From Cycas panzhihuaensis (Eukaryota; Cycadophyta): a stretch of DNA of 64,000 nucleotides. The notes under the pieces were generated by a model. That model made no database searches and was not told the origin of the DNA. It saw only the letters and a program-made list of their open reading frames with translations. The translations under genes and the position numbers were made by a program. The first letter of the stretch is position 1, and each line of letters begins with the position of its first letter. The stretch is taken from contig CM041465.1 of the NCBI GenBank assembly GCA_023213395.1, forward strand, positions 122,829,741 to 122,893,740, read 5' to 3'. Below are positions 22,118-33,362 of the stretch, piece after piece.

Positions 22118-24279
22118 CTTTCAGTTTTAAGGCTTGAAGCTAGCAGATAACTTGGAAACTCAAAGCTTTCATCGCTTAAGTTCCACCTTCTAACGAAACC
22201 AACAGTTCTGATCTTACTAGAAGATCCAACAACTGAATGGAATGATGAGGGGTGGAGGACTAGGCTATGGAGCTGGTTCAACCGTGATCTATAGAAGAGA
22301 TCCAACAGTTGGCCAAGTTAAATCTAGGACAAGATAGGTAGAGTTGATCTGCATAGACGTACCATACTTTCCCTGGGATTCACAACCCCAATAACACCCT
22401 TTTCGAACCTCCTTTCCCTCAAGCAACCTTAATTGTTGTGCACTGACCGTATGGTCAGTTGGTCCCCTAGGGCATGCACCAAGCTTAAGGTTATTTCAGA
22501 GACAAGGTTTGAACCTTTTTCGGGCCTCTCCAACAAGATTTTTAAGTCACTTTTTAGAAGGTTAAAGTGAACTTAAGATTTATTTTTACTTGGATGATGT
22601 ACTTATGAAAGTGCTTGATTAAGCTTACAATGAAAAAGGGGCTTCAAAAAAAAGCAAATTTAGAACATCAATATGAACACTTAAAGTGTTGTTACAATGA
22701 GCACTTAATGAAGTGTAGTGCTTATGCAAATCCAAGTAAAAAATAGATGCTTGAGTACAATGAGTTTTGCAAGAAAAATACTTTGAAAATATGCTTAAGT
22801 ACTCAATGAAGCAAAGCAAAACCTTGTGATGAAGATACAAATGGGTTCCTTTTAATGCTCAAGAGTGAAGGTAAGAGAACTACTTGCAAAAAAGGACACC
22901 AAGCACCAAGTGTTGGGACTTTAAAATAGTCCCAACGATAAAAAAATGAAGTGATTTTATTAAGTAAGAAGTATTCTTGAGCCCTTTTTGAGACTAAGGG
23001 CACTAGGTCACCATGCAAGGTGTCTTAAAAGGAGTGTTGAAATAGTCATAAATATCACTTTTGACAAAGTATCAATACTTAAAATCACTTTCAACAAGAC
23101 TTTAACACTTACAAACATGGAATAAGTGTAAAATAAAGCTTGAAGTGCTTAAAAATAAAGGTTGAAATTCAAATTTTTTTTTTTTTTTTAACTTTGAGCA
23201 ATAAGGACACCACGCAGGGAGCCTTAATAAGCACTAAAAATAGTGAAAATTTTCACTTAATGATGATAATGGTGCTTAGAAATTACTTGTTTGAGTCACT
23301 TATCACACATAAAAAAATTTGCAATCATGGCAGCATGACTTGGGTGGCTCCCGTGGACATGCAAATGATGAGAACAACGTGTAGAGACCTCTGTTTCTGC
23401 TGAAAATTCAGGAGGGGTGCCCAAGTGGTATCCAACTCCCTCTAAAGTCTCAAGGCTTTTCGTCAAGTGTGCAGAGAGCTGCAAGAAATTGAAGTTATAG
23501 CTGGTAACACGTCTTTGAGAAAGGAAAATTGGAGCCGTACAGTTGTCCGAAGTTTTAAACCCTCGTATTAATCACTAAAACTCTTCCCTTAAGTCTGCTA
23601 CCGCTGCATGCAGGGTCAATATGTGGACAGCCAACTTGATATGAGAAAAAAGAGTGAAAAACAGTAATTTTTTATACTTTTTGAGTGGGGTTTCAAAGTT
23701 GAAAATGCCCAGAAATTGATCCACAGCCTCCAAGGGGCCTCAAACTTCAAGTAAATTCAGTCTGAGAGCTTCAAATGGCTGGAAAATAGCTCAGCACCCA
23801 AATGTGAGAAAAAAATTAGCTAAAAATTGTAGATTTTAGTAGAAAAATTACAAAAAACGTGAGTAAACTTGCCCAGATTTGAGGAACAACTAATACAAAC
23901 TGATTGCAAAACAGTTATGAGCCAAAAAAAATGCTTACAAAGCTGATTTGTAGTCACAAAGTGATCTAATATCTCATATCTGCCTCTTATCTTCTGAAAA
24001 AATAAAATTTTTTTGAAGAAAAATTAAAGAAAAAGCATTATTTTTGAAGAAAATAGTATTGCACCCTTTGATAGAGATCTGGAAAAAAAAATTTCAGATT
24101 TGAAAGTAGCCTTGCTCCAGCCTTCAACACTGCTCCAAGAAGCTTGAATCTGCAAAAAATGGGTCTTAGCAAACCTTGGATCGCCTTCGGAGGGCGAAGG
24201 TCGTTACCAAGGGTTTGTAACCCTTCTTTGAATCTCCTTGAGTAGAAAAAATCAGAACAGAGGGAACTAGTCTCCTCTA
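22118..24279 (-). other. A2 leader
   Basis: About 2.1 kb, co-linear with the A1 leader. It has the covarying hairpin at 22912-22936, the conserved block at 22300-22540 and a T/A run near 23170. Confidence 0.8.
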
Positions 24280-24291
24280 GCTTTGATACCA
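24280..24291 (-). promoter_or_regulatory. A2 primer binding site
   Basis: Sense TGGTATCAAAGC, initiator Met tRNA with one substitution, two bases inside the LTR. Confidence 0.9.
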
Positions 24292-24293
24292 AA

Positions 24294-24345
24294 TGTGAAA
24301 AGGGGCCTAATGGCCTTACAATCCCAAGATCTAGAAGCTAGGTTC
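24294..24345 (-). repeat. A2 5' LTR, inner piece
   Basis: First part of the LTR next to the primer site, up to the G insertion. GGTTC at 24341-24345 is the target duplication of G. Continues at 29795. Confidence 0.9.
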
Positions 24346-25125
24346 TGTTGACTTCTGGGGTACCTTATTACACTTACAAGATACCTCTGTTCACTTGTCA
24401 AGGTTACACAGCGCTATAGTCTAGTTCAGGATACTGTCAACATGGTCATTCACATACATTCCACATATAATTCACGTAATGGTACCGCAGATGTAATCAA
24501 TACATACTCAATAAATCATCATTGCAACACCAAGAATACACCAATTTCCACGTAACTCTTCCTTTTATTAAGTCAACAGTTCATTTACACGTAGACGGAA
24601 TGCATTCTCGAGCATTCCGGCAACATACAATCTTCTTTGTCATGCGTCTTGGCTCCTGCACCTTTGCGTGCGTGATATCCGGCTCTCACCCTCGAGTATA
24701 CAATAGGATTGAATCACTCGGCTCTCAATCGGAATGGTCCTCAAAGCACCATTAAATATGTCCCTTTGATGCCTTTTGGATGGAAGGTTATGACCCAAAG
24801 TCATAACCATACCTTTTTGTCACCAAGGTACCCTTTCACTTTAATCATTAGTTATGCACTTTAACTAATGTCTTCATTAGGTCCGGTGCGTCCGTACATC
24901 ATCCGACTTCGTGCTTCCTTTGGTCCCATACCGTATGCGTACGCCTGCTTACGCCATCGATGCGTGTCGTGGTACGTAGCTCAGTACGCACCGCCATACG
25001 CACCTGCTTTGGTTTTCCTTTGTTTACTTTGCGTACCTGGTATGGTCCATACTTGCATTCCTTTGGTCAATACAAGCCTATATTCCGTCTTCTTCAAGGC
25101 CTATGTTTCACAATATGTCCCAACA
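24346..25125 (-). repeat. 3' LTR of G
   Basis: TGTTGACTT...CCAACA, 780 bp. Relative to the other LTR it lacks about 60 bp near 24620. Rich in CGTAC and GTACG words around 24890-25000. Confidence 0.92.
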
Positions 25126-25552
25126 TCTATCCCGGGTCAACATGATTGGGTTGAGCATCCTTGCTCAACAAACAATTCAAATTTGGGGTATTCCTCCTCC
25201 TCTCTGTTCTAAGGCTGCTCCTGCTGCCTCTGCTCCGCTGCTTGGTCGCCATTCTTGGTTAATAAATCCTCATCTATTGGCGCTTTGTTTTGTTCAACTT
25301 TCCCTTGATTTTCCGTATGATGATATATGTTTCCTCCATGCTTCACCATATTTTGCTTATTTGTATGATATGAGTTACGGTTGTTTTTCTGTTTTTTTAT
25401 TTTTTTGTATTTTATGTTACATACCGAACTGAATCACGTTTCGGTATCAAGGCAATTCGATTTTGCCTCAACTTCATGCAACACACTATGGTACAACCAG
25501 CTGATTCGGCTAGTAAGTTGCGCCACCCTAGTTGATATAGGGTTTCAGTTTA
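25126..25552 (-). other. G: tail between integrase and LTR
   Basis: No domain recognised. The purine-rich stretch before the LTR is weak, so the polypurine tract is not clearly identified. Confidence 0.5.
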
Positions 25553-25975
25553 CTACCCTTGACCATTTCGCAATAGGCGGCTCGATAGTTTTTTCAACTG
25601 GATAGTGCCATTCTGGTACACTTTCTCAATCATATATGGGCCTTTCCAATGCATCTTCAATTCTCCTTGGGTTGTTTGGGATTTGTTGTCGAATCGCCAT
25701 ACTCGATCACCCTTCTTAAAATACGATGTCTTGTCGTGGTGGTCGTGCCTTGTCCTTTTCCGCCTTTTCCTTGGTGTGGTATGCTTTGTTGATTTCTTCT
25801 TATGATCCCTTAATTGGTCTTCTCCTAACCAATGTTCTCTACAATGTCTCAAATGGGAAATTCCATATAGTAGTTCTCCATAAAAGGGCTTCACATAATT
25901 TCCAACATATTCTCCATGATTTCTATCTTCTGGAGTGGCAACTATTTCGGTCACATTCCGAGAAAGTAGGTTACA
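25553..25975 (-). pseudogene. G: integrase C-terminal end
   Basis: About 134 open codons. The tail of a gypsy integrase: a basic KRRKRTRHDHHDK stretch, then KKGDRVWRFDNK and MHWKGPYMIEKVY, which is the GPY-type C-terminal domain. The catalytic core that should precede it is missing; upstream sequence belongs to the region just after the protease, so a deletion joined the two. The true start is unknown. Confidence 0.85.
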
Positions 25976-26008
25976 TGTATAGGATGAGGGGTTGACTTCA
26001 TATGCGTC

Positions 26009-26590
26009 CTATAACCAATAATCCACAAATCTCATCCTGTTTTCATCGTCTGCAGAGTTGTAAATTCCTCCAAAGTACGTCAGTTCTTCTCGCTGGTGGT
26101 TAGTTGACGTGGTGGGCTCTTCTGCCATCTGGTAGATATGTTCTTCCCCAATGGAAGAGAATGTCGTGTCGCTCGTTACCGTTGTAATGGATCCTTCATC
26201 TAGAATCACTTTAATCGAGCTTCTTCCCAGCATTGGCAATACCACTTTGTTGCCGCTATCAGATAGAGTGAAGGTTACGTTTTTCCAATTCTGAAGGCAT
26301 TGTGTTTTATATAACCATGGCCTTCCCAACAGTGCTGGATAGGGTGTTGCCCCTTTCTCTATCTCCACGATTGTGAAGTCAATCCTCACCACTATCCCTG
26401 CCACGCATACTTTGATATTGGCTAGTCTGCCCATAGGTTGTACCAATAGTTCATTAGCCAATTTCAGCGAATAAGTCGCCGCTTCCAACTCCGGGCTTCC
26501 CAATCTACGCCATGTTGCAGCTGGTAAACGTTCACTGCTGCTCCTCCATCAACAATTACTCATGGGAATGTTTCCCCCAAGACTGACATG
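26009..26590 (-). pseudogene. G: retropepsin-like protease
   Basis: Sense IVDGGAAVNV near 26555 is the active-site region (DGG variant seen in many plant gypsy elements), followed after one frameshift by the open piece from 26503. This contains hydrophobic strands and ALLGRPWLY, the second conserved block of the fold. The tail after this (SITTVTSD..., DENRMRFVDYWL) is Ser/Thr/Glu-rich and unassigned. About 165 codons are open. Confidence 0.8.
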
Positions 26591-26591
26591 G

Positions 26592-28883
26592 TTACCATCG
26601 GATCCATGTCAAATGATGGTGTAATTTGCTTCCAACCTTGGTAATTCCTTTCTGTAGCACTCCTCCTTTGATCCAATCAATAACTTGGGACAGAGGAATA
26701 GTCAATTGTAACTGTTTCACCAAATTCTCCATCAATAGCAACATTCTGGGGATATCCTCAACTGGCAATCCTTTGAAAAGTTCTTCCATCTGCACCATTT
26801 GGGGTTTTGTCTTAAGTTCTTCCGATAGTTTTTCTTGCTCCTTTTGTTTATTCTTTCGTGCATATACGTATTTCGTTTCCGGTTGACCCATTAGTAGTGT
26901 ATTCTCTTCCCGGACTAGGCCATCTAATACTTGTTTCGCTTTTCTATACCGATCCATTTCTGTTGGTGGATCTGGATATCCTTTATCCAATTTCTCTTTC
27001 TGTCTGTTTTGTAATTTTACATTCTTGGTTTCTGGTATGACTGTCATCAGGTTAGTTGCTTTGGCTTTGCCTTTGCAATCCTCTGTTTTGTGGTCACTTG
27101 GACCACAGTTACTACATACGAACGGCTTCTGCTCGTATTCCTGCTTCATTGAGCATTTTGACTTCCAGTGCCCGAACTATAGACAGATGAGGCATCTCCC
27201 CATCGACTGTTTCTTCCTTGAGGGTTCTGGTGCGCCCCTCGTTGTATACACATTTCAAGGTGGGTTACCTCTTCCCCGACCTCGTCCTCTGTATGCTTTC
27301 CCCCTGGGATTGTAGAAACAATCCTTGGTTGTATGTGTGTCAACTTCACATATCTGGCACCACTTCTCTTGTTGGTGCAACATACTGTTTTTTAAATTTA
27401 AATCACATTCCCTGGTGGTATGTGAGTTTTCTTCGCAAATGTGGCACCACTTGGTTACCCTTCCAGTGTGCTCTTTCTTTTTGGGTGTTTCCTCTTCTTC
27501 ACGGTTATTTCTAATTTTCAATTTAGCCACCTCTTTTCTCAATGCCTCCAACTCCGATTCCTCTTCTGCTACCCCTAGCTGGCAGAAGGGTCGGTTGTAC
27601 TGGTTTTGCTTTAACTCTCTAATCTCGTCCTGTAACCTTAGCAGCAAGGAGTCTTGTCCTCCCGCTTGTGCGTCCATCTCCATTTCAAAATCTAAGGCTA
27701 GATCTTGGGCATTCTTAAATGATTTCAGTGGATGAGCGTGCATCATGGCTCGCAACTTCTCATTCAGCCCTCTTACAAAGTAATTCTTCATATTATGGTC
27801 TGTTATCGTCTCATTGATCATGCTCGCCGCAATAATTTTCATTCGGCTAACGTAAGTTAGGACGGATTCCCCCGGCCTCTGTCTGATCTCTCGTAGTGTG
27901 ATTTCCACAGCTTCATTATTGCAAAATTTTTGAAATCTCTCTTCGAATGCTTTCTTAAGTTTTACCCATGGCTCATTCTTATTTGTTTCCTTATACCATG
28001 CCAAGGGTACTCCTCTTAACGTACAGGCGAATCGTGCTTTGATTTCATCTTAAATCGTAATCTTTTGACATCAATGAGGCTCTAAAATAGATATACATGT
28101 TACATTGCATCAAGTATCATTAAAAATCGGTTTCCCAAAGTCTCTATAGTCATCCATTTTGGGAGATTGTAATCCCCCCACCTGATGGTGATTTTTCCCT
28201 TCCTCCCTCCTTTGGGGATGCACTAGGAGTAACTACCGCTGTACTATCTTTTCCAAACAGCGGATTCTTGAATGGAGTTTTTATATGTATGGGTTCCACT
28301 ACACCTGGAACTTGTATAGTCAATGGTGTTACCATAATGTAAGATTGATCAAATCCCCTTTCTGTTGAATCTTCAAAAAGCTGTCTCGTTAGCTTATTCT
28401 CCCAATATGCCGAGGGACCTTCCTCCGCCTTCTTATCACTGTCACCTGGGTCCTTCGGGCTATCCTCCACTGGTATACTTCCCTCTTTAAGGTTTCTTGA
28501 TGTTTTTCATCCACTTTTGGTTTCCCTTCAATCTCTGGGCTAAACAAATCATCTCTGATTGGGGCTGGTGTCAATACCATGCGTTCGCCATGAATTTCCT
28601 CTTCCTGAGGTGTCTGGGCTCCACTTGCCTCAGATCCTTCAACGGACTGTCCCTTAGTCTCATTGTTTTGCGAACTCAACCTCCTCGCCCTTCTGAGTTT
28701 TGATTCTTCTGACCATCTTAGTGCCCTTTGTCTGCTGGTCTCCTTTTCCTTGGGTGAAGTATCCTTCTGGGGCTCCTTCGACCTTGAAGGCCTCTTAGGT
28801 GGCATTGGAAGGTCCCCTGGCTGCCGGTGGCTTAGTTCTGACCCGCCATCACGGCGGCAGCCTGTGGTCCTGCCCTTACACAT
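26592..28883 (-). pseudogene. G: Gag with multiple zinc knuckles
   Basis: Sense order: a basic N-terminal piece (28883-28389, probable start at the Met of MPPKRPSRS), a frameshift into 28470-28150, a break near 28010-28150, then the Retrotrans_gag domain (28004-27255; FEERFQKFCNN, PGESVLTYVSRM, YFVRGLNEKLR) and a short coiled-coil-like Glu/Leu segment. Two CCHC knuckles follow, CHICEENSHTTREC and CQICEVDTHTTKDC, then an Arg/Gly-rich stretch. A third knuckle is interrupted by a TAG at 27177-27179, and a fourth, CSNCGPSDHKTEDC, is at about 27115. A 120-codon Lys/Glu-rich linker runs to the protease. Four knuckles is more than the usual one or two. Confidence 0.88.
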
Positions 28884-28930
28884 TCTTTTCCCTTGAAACC
28901 CCTAGGCCCTGTCCCTCCTCAACGGACGTA

Positions 28931-28943
28931 GGCAACGGAACCA
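28931..28943 (-). promoter_or_regulatory. G primer binding site
   Basis: Sense TGGTTCCGTTGCC, one base inside the 5' LTR. The TGG start fits the CCA end of a tRNA, but this is not the initiator Met site used by the copia elements; I do not assign the tRNA. Confidence 0.7.
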
Positions 28944-28944
28944 A

Positions 28945-29794
28945 TGTTGACTTATGAGGTGTCTTATTACACTTACAAGATACCTCTGTTCACTTGTCAA
29001 GGTTACACAGTGCTATAGTCTAGTTCAGGATACTGTCAACATGGTGATTCACATACATTCCATATATAATTCACAGAATGGTACACAGCAGTACAAAAAT
29101 CAATACATACTCAATAAATCATCATTGCAACACCAAGAATACACCAATTTCCACGTAACTCTTCCTTTTATTAAGTCAACAGTTCATTTACACAGAGACT
29201 TGAATGCATTCTAGCAGCATACAATCTTTCTGTTACAATGAGTACCCAGATGGTACTTATCATACAGTGATGCTCCAAATGGCTGTCATGCGTACTGGCT
29301 CCTGCACCTTTGCGTACCCGTGATATCCGGCTCTCACCCTCGAGAGTATACAATAGGATTGAATCACTCGGCTCTCACACTGGAATGGTCCTCAAAGCAC
29401 CATTAAATATGTCCCTTTGATGCCTTTTGGATGGAAGGTTATGACCCAAAGTCATAACCATACCTTTTTGTCACCAAGGTACCCTTTCACTTTAATCATT
29501 AGTTATGCACTTTAACTAATGTCTTCATTAGGTCCGTACGTCCGTACGTACATCAGCGACTTCGTGCTTCCACGGTCCCATCTTGTCGTGCGTCCGCCTG
29601 GTTCCGCTCTTTGGTACATATCGTAGTGCGTACCCGCTCCTGTGCACGCTTTTGTCATACGTACCCAGAATGCTGGTTTTTCCACTGTTTCGCCTCGTGC
29701 GTACCTCCGTATGGTCCGTACTTGCATTCCTTTGGTCAATACAAGCCTGTATTCCATCTTCTTCAAGGCCTATGTTTCACAATATGTCCCAACA
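28945..29794 (-). repeat. 5' LTR of G
   Basis: 850 bp, TGTTGACTT...CCAACA, with GTACGT-type words at 29535-29560. Flanked by GGTTC. Confidence 0.92.
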
Positions 29795-30300
29795 GGTTCA
29801 CTCTAGTTCTAGAAAGCAACAAATGCTAACAAGTATGATACTCTTAAGATGAAAAACATAAGCAAGACAAAGCATGAAAAGCAGGAGCAAGAAAATGATA
29901 CCAAATATATGGGTTTGGAATTGGTCCAACCTCCAAATGAATAAACAATTTGATTAGCAAACTGACAGCATAACAATACAGCTCCAACTCTCTATGAGAA
30001 CAATGAGGAGAGGTCTCATTATATAGAGTGAAATGAGAGACCTAAGGCATTGGATGTTTGACAAGTGTCAAACATCCAAGGTACATGCCTTGCATGTAGG
30101 ACATGTGTCCTTTTGGGGCTCTCAAGTGAGCAAAAGTGCATGGGGGTCCATTTGACCCTTTAATGACAATGTTGTGTCACTAGAAAGAATGTGGGTGTGC
30201 ACTTTATCACTTAAGTGATAAGTCACCCCTAAAGTACAAAAGTACAAATATTACATGAAAAATAAAGTACATAATCTTAACATGTAAACATAAGGTTTAA
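29795..30300 (-). repeat. A2 5' LTR, outer piece
   Basis: Continues the LTR after G. It ends ...GGTTTAA, two bases short of the normal GGTTTAACA, directly against B gag. Confidence 0.9.
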
Positions 30301-30956
30301 GAATGTGGAGCTTATACAAATCTTCCTTGAGGGCAATTATCCCGGCTTTGTTCTCTTGCCCATACAAATTCTCAAAACATTTCTAGATATCTGACATAGA
30401 GTTTAATTTCTCTACATATACCAGGAGTGAATCAGAAACTAACATCTTTAGAATGATTACTCCTATATTATCTCTTTCCTCCCAATCAGGTAGGGTTGAA
30501 TTAGTTGCATTTGGGCGAGCTTCAAAGCCATTTGCAATTCTCTAGCCATTTTTGGCTCTTAAAAGTGTTTCCACTTTAATTTTCCATATGTGGTAATTTG
30601 AATCAGTCAATTTATCTTGATCAGTTAAGGTTAAGACTGAAGAAGCCATTAGATCTAAGAAAATCAGAACCCGACAGGGCTTGTCCATACAGTCACACGG
30701 GTTTTTGTACAAAATCTGGACTGTACGAAATGGAACGATGTATACCTCAAAAGAAAGATGATGATGAGATGAGTACAAATCTAAAGTTAGATTTGCAAAA
30801 CTGTCTATAAATTATGAGAAAATGAGCCCGAAAGCCAAAGAAATGCGACTAGGGTTTTGCACAAAACAACTCGAATCTTTGAAAATATTTCACGAAATTT
30901 CTTCATACCAGTCACAAACTCTTTGGAATACTAAGACAGAGATATTATGATAGATT
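30301..30956 (-). pseudogene. B: Gag N-terminus and part of the leader
   Basis: Minus sense. The likely start Met is near 30650 (MASSVLTLTDQDKL), since DSNYHIWKIKVETLL is the usual start of copia Gag. A stop follows close to 30540 (tag in place of a Trp or Gln codon), then degenerate Gag runs to 30301, ending in the same KEDLYKLHI-like block that opens the fragment at 9428. Sequence from about 30790 to 30956 is leader. Confidence 0.8.
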
Positions 30957-31028
30957 TGTTAAACCTTATGTTTACATGTTAAGATAATGTACTTTTATTT
31001 TCATGTAATATGTGTACTTTTTACTTTA
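30957..31028 (+). repeat. Remnant of A3 5' LTR
   Basis: First 72 bp only (TGTTAAACC...TACTTTA), identical in that span to the A3 3' LTR start at 43498. Confidence 0.9.
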
Positions 31029-31189
31029 ACCCTGCTTTGACTGTGCAAGACAGGCTGAAATGTGTTCTTAAAGGCAGTAAGCATCGCTACTAGATCCATC
31101 ACATTTTGTGCTATAGGCATTCATGAAATTGACTTTGTACTGCATGCTGTTTTCTAAAGCTACATGCTACATGGTAAACGCTTGCTGAA
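31029..31189. other. Filler sequence at the A3 deletion
   Basis: About 160 bp unlike any A-family leader in the window, located where about 2 kb of LTR, primer site and leader should be. Consistent with filler captured during end-joining repair. Confidence 0.5.
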
Positions 31190-31833
31190 TGAGATAAACA
31201 AGCATTTGGTTTCTTACTTGGATCAACAAAGCACTACATTTTCATTAAAGTGCTCATTGTAAAAACACTACTAGTGTTCATATTGATGTACTTACATTGC
31301 TTCCTCTTGAAACCACTTTCATTGTAAAGCTTAATCAAAGCATTTTCATAAGTACATTTTCCAAGCAAAAAGAAATCTAAGTTCACTTTAAAATCTGCTA
31401 AAAAGTGACTTAAAATCTGTTGGAGAGGCCCGAAAAATGTTCAAACCTTGCCTCTAAATTAACCTTAAGCTTGGTCCATTCCCTAGGGGACCAACCGACC
31501 ATCTGATGCCACGACAATTAAGGTTGCTTGAGGAAGCGAGTTCGAAAAGGGTGTTATTGAGACTGTGAATCCCAGGGAAAGCATGGTACATCCATGCAGA
31601 TCAACCCTACCTGCCTTGTCCTAGATTTAACTTGGCCAACTATTGGATCTCCTCTATAAGATCAAAGTTGGACCAACTCTATAGCCTAGTCCTCCACCCC
31701 TCATCATTCCATTCAGTTGTTGGATCTTCTAGTAAGATCAGGATTGTTGGTTTCGTTAAAAGGTGGAACTTAAGCGACGAAAGCTTTGAGTTTCCAGGTT
31801 ATCGCTAACTTCAAGCTTTTATAAAGCTGAAAC
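31190..31833 (+). other. A3 leader, 3' part
   Basis: Co-linear with the A1 leader from about 14090 on, including the conserved block (31420-31640) and its hairpin at 31581-31597. Confidence 0.85.
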
Positions 31834-32850
31834 ATGGTGCCATAAACATGCTAAATGCATGCACCATTCGTTAACGGGACAAGATAATTATCAAGAATGG
31901 AAGAGACTCACTCGAACTTGCTAATCATGAGCAATTTTGGAGTTATGTTTCGGGAGATTACCTCGACCGGACATTATCAATGGCAATTCTTTGTGCAACT
32001 GATGATGCTTTGCTTGCTGCTTGGTAAGCCAAAGATGAAATCGCTTTGACATTTCTTCACATGATTGTTGATGTACATGTAGATCAAAATATTGCTTGTG
32101 CTAAAACTTTTAAGGAAGCTTGGGACACTTTGTCCTCATTGTATGAAAGGCGAGATCAAGCTCTCATTTTAATGGTTAAGGCAAAATTGTATTATGTTAA
32201 GTTTGTCAAGCCCATGTCGGCTTTTCTTTCCTCCATCAAGGAGGTATGTAATGAACTGAATACACTTGGTAGTCCAGCTACAAAGTATGAATTGATCACA
32301 TCCATCACCAAAGCTTTACCCAAAGACTACAATGGCTTCATTTCGTCTACAACAAGAGATGGTTCTCTCAAAACTATGACATTCAACGAATTTGAAAGTC
32401 TGCTACTTCAAGAAGAACAAATCTACACTAAGGATAATGAGGAGGAACCATCTACATCAGGTGCATTCACAGCCAATTCAAAGGCCAAACAGCAACCCAA
32501 ACCTACACTCTCAAAGCAGTTTGGGAACATGAACATTGGGTCTTCAAGGACCAATGTTGTATGTCATTATTGTGGCAAACGGCCGCCTTTTGATTGTCGA
32601 AAAAAAGCAAGCGGATTCACGGCGGATACGTCGGCGATACCGGTGGTTTCAAAGAACAACAACGGCGGCAACCCCCTTGACCAAATCGAGGTGCCTATCG
32701 AGGAGGTGAAAGAGGAAGGGGCGGTTTCAGAGGTGGCAATCAATGCCACTTTAATCAGTTTGCAGATGAAGACAAACTATTTTGTGCATATCAGACATCC
32801 AAGGTTGATGAAACTTGGATTATTGATTCTGGAGCTTCACAACACATGAC
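31834..32850 (+). pseudogene. A3: Gag and protease
   Basis: Start ATG 31834 by alignment. The first 150 bp are badly altered in a peculiar way (CAG/CTG positions of relatives read CG). Gag is then open from 32046 for about 190 codons of true frame, including the conserved SSIKEVCNELNTLGSPAT and FNEFESLLLQEEQIY blocks. The zinc knuckle region (32560-32680) is again altered, losing the C-terminal Cys pattern, and the Gln-rich tail is shortened. The protease site codes IIDSGASQHM near 32820 in a shifted frame. Confidence 0.85.
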
Positions 32851-33052
32851 TGGAAGTGAAGAGCTCCTCACCAACATCAAGGAAGGCAAAGGTCAATCAG
32901 TGACCTTTGGGAATAATCAATCTATCAAAATTTCAGGAGTAGGCACAATAACTCCATTTTCTTCTTCATCAAATCCTCCCTCCTCATTTCCAGATGGCAA
33001 TGCCTATTTAATACCTTCAATGGGCAAAAATTTACTATCTGTTAGCAAGTTG
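32851..33052 (+). pseudogene. A3: start of integrase region
   Basis: 67 codons after the protease (GSEELLTNIKEGKGQSV to LLSVSKL), ending where C is inserted. The host sequence resumes at 40572 with the duplication AGTTG. Confidence 0.9.
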
Positions 33053-33350
33053 TGAAAAGAGTGGATCTATCCTTCATCTCCAAGCACTAAACACAAAGGC
33101 AAACATGGGAGCAAGAGAGACTTGAGAGAAAGAAAGTAGCTCTCACAAAATGGGGAGGTAAAGAATGAATCTCCTCCATTGAGCTTTACTTTTATATTGA
33201 GAGAGGGAGCATTTAAGTTAAGTGAAATGAAATTACACATAATGCACATGAAAGTGCATTTCACTTAAGTGATCTAATTTAAAGTTCACTTAAGACCCTT
33301 TTTCGAAATAATCAACTAATGTAATGACCTTATGTCATTAACCCTTTTCA
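33053..33350 (-). repeat. 3' LTR of C
   Basis: TGAAAAGAG...CTTTTCA, with inverted ends. Contains TCACTTAAGTGA at 33261-33272, the core of the A/D/E LTR palindrome. Confidence 0.95.
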
Positions 33351-33362
33351 ATCTCCCCCTTA
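33351..33362 (-). promoter_or_regulatory. C polypurine tract
   Basis: Sense TAAGGGGGAGAT against the LTR. Confidence 0.85.

Larger units (their letters stand above)
24346..29794 (-). mobile_element. Gypsy element G, pol-deleted
   Basis: 5449 bp, minus strand, inserted in the A2 5' LTR with a perfect GGTTC duplication (24341-24345, 29795-29799). LTRs are 780 bp (24346-25125) and 850 bp (28945-29794). Inside are primer site, gag with several zinc knuckles, protease, then directly the integrase C-terminus. RT, RNase H and the integrase catalytic core are absent, so it could move only with help from a relative. Confidence 0.93.
10068..30300 (-). mobile_element. Copia element A2, split by A1 and G
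   Basis: Minus-strand A-family element. In its own sense: 5' LTR (30300-29795 joined to 24345-24294), primer site, leader of about 2.1 kb, gag, protease, integrase and the start of RT (22117-19463), then after A1 the rest of RT and RNase H (12167-10620), polypurine tract and 3' LTR (10619-10068). The 5' LTR lacks its terminal two bases at the junction with B. A 5-bp duplication around A2 itself is not evident; B gag overlaps by about 25 imperfect bases on the two sides. Confidence 0.88.

Noticed and set aside
31430-31460. GGTTCAAACC-like box in the conserved leader block, resembling a tRNA B box
   Set aside because: No A box at the right distance and no cloverleaf can be drawn; the variants in A1 (GATTCAAACC) do not fit a tRNA.
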